6,618 nt of DNA from Christensenella sp. UBA1262 (GTDB lineage Bacteria; Bacillota; Clostridia; Christensenellales; CAG-917): positions 12,449-19,066 of the forward strand of contig DBVO01000057.1 of the NCBI GenBank assembly GCA_002308215.1, read 5' to 3'. The translations under genes and the position numbers were made by a program. The notes below the pieces were generated by a model. The model did no database searches, was not told where the DNA came from, and worked only from the letters and a program-made list of their open reading frames with translations. Below, in pieces: positions 6,332 to 6,618 of this stretch; position 1 is the stretch's first letter; each line of letters starts with the position of its first letter.

Positions 6332-6405
6332 AATTAAATTGGCCAAAAGTCTAGTTTTCTATAAGTAGCGTCGAGCAGGCGTAATTTTATCTATACAAAT
6401 ATATT

Positions 6406-6434
6406 ATTATCTCGCTTTTTAAATAAAACTTCAA
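6406..6434 (-). promoter_or_regulatory. Candidate sigma-A-type promoter for the surface-protein gene (distal)
   Basis: On the minus strand TTGAAG (6434-6429) is followed by exactly 17 nt and then GATAAT (6411-6406), a 5 of 6 match to the -10 consensus. Transcription would begin near 6399 and give a leader of about 140 nt before the start codon at 6256. The region is very AT-rich, so chance matches are expected; this is the better of the two candidates I see. Confidence 0.45.
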
Positions 6435-6525
6435 ACTTTGTGTTTTTCGCGTTTTCTAAGATTTTGAAATTAATATCTTGCGCTTTTCCGGTTTTTTTGT
6501 ATTTTTTATCTAATAGTAAAACTCA

Positions 6526-6570
6526 ACAAACAAAAAACCACATATGGCGAAATAGCCAATGTGGTTTTTG
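6526..6570 (-). terminator. Intrinsic terminator after the tRNA
   Basis: A perfect 11-bp inverted repeat (AAAAACCACAT at 6533-6543 with ATGTGGTTTTT at 6559-6569) continues after a single bulged base into a 4-bp TGGC/GCCA stem with a 6-nt loop. Read on the minus strand the hairpin is followed by TTTTTTGTTTGTT, which fits termination of the tRNA transcript. The plus-strand side has only five T residues, so it is weaker in that direction, and no plus-strand gene is seen here. Between tRNA and terminator a 6-bp hairpin (TCTGTA at 6571-6576 with TACAGA at 6587-6592) forms a possible trailer structure for tRNA 3' processing. Confidence 0.9.
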
Positions 6571-6594
6571 TCTGTAGATTCTTCAATACAGATA

Positions 6595-6618
6595 TGGAGC
6601 TAGTAGCCAGATTCGAAC
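6595..6618 (-). tRNA. 3' end of a tRNA gene (partial, runs off the window; Thr or Gly likely)
   Basis: On the minus strand the last 24 nt read as a tRNA 3' end: the last base of the T stem (G53), a T loop TTCGAAT, the 3' half of the T stem CTGGC, the acceptor strand TACTAGC, discriminator T73 and an encoded CCA. The 5' acceptor strand should therefore be GCTAGTA. The anticodon lies outside the window. A U73 discriminator is typical of bacterial tRNA-Gly and of some Firmicutes tRNA-Thr, and acceptors starting GCTxxT fit Thr well, so Thr is my first guess and Gly the second. The amino acid is inference; the tRNA itself is seen directly. Confidence 0.88.

Noticed and set aside
6340..6405. Riboswitch in the leader of the surface-protein gene
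   Set aside because: I looked for long stems and known conserved cores in this leader and saw none; apart from the short GC palindrome it is AT-rich and unstructured by eye.
6595..6618. tRNA 3' end as attachment site of an integrated element
   Set aside because: No second copy of the tRNA 3' sequence and no integrase or other mobility gene is visible; a terminator directly follows the tRNA.

Overview
The window comes from a low-GC, Gram-positive-like bacterium, most likely an uncultured member of the Clostridia/Firmicutes of a gut community. The grounds are strong AGGAGA-type ribosome binding sites, a very large secreted protein held by a single C-terminal membrane helix, InlB/Flg_new-type repeats of the kind common in Firmicutes surface proteins, a tRNA with an encoded CCA end, and small cytoplasmic proteins that resemble families I know mainly from Clostridia. 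The lineage is an inference; no marker gene is complete here. All supported genes lie on the minus strand, so the window reads right to left.

Right end (6618 to about 6257): the last 24 nt of a tRNA gene with U73 and CCA (Thr or Gly most likely), a small trailer hairpin, a strong intrinsic terminator, then an AT-rich leader of about 270 nt with two candidate promoters and a GC palindrome just upstream of the ribosome binding site of the next gene.

Middle (6256 to 2243): one 1337-residue modular surface protein. In order it has a signal peptide, five divergent copies of a roughly 110-130-residue beta-rich module, two clear and one degenerate InlB B-type repeats with a Cys/His cluster between the first two, a protease-associated (PA) domain with no visible peptidase, a Pro-rich stalk with a 27-bp tandem repeat, a Gly/Ala-rich transmembrane helix, and a Glu/Pro-rich acidic cytoplasmic tail. 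No LPXTG sorting signal is present.

Left part (2186 to 42): four tightly spaced small genes without signal peptides. They encode a 258-aa protein with two C-terminal zinc-binding modules, a 188-aa protein that I recognise as resembling the DUF6935 family, and two small proteins of 127 and 128 aa that look like lipocalin/calycin-type beta-barrels. Gaps are 19, 10 and 1 nt, so these four are very probably one operon. A stable hairpin with a symmetric internal loop lies in the 56-nt gap between the surface-protein gene and this operon; whether it terminates, attenuates or protects the transcript cannot be decided from sequence.

The joint function is unknown. The layout places a surface adhesin or sensor-like protein beside a set of soluble cytoplasmic proteins that could bind metal or small ligands, but the link is only by position.
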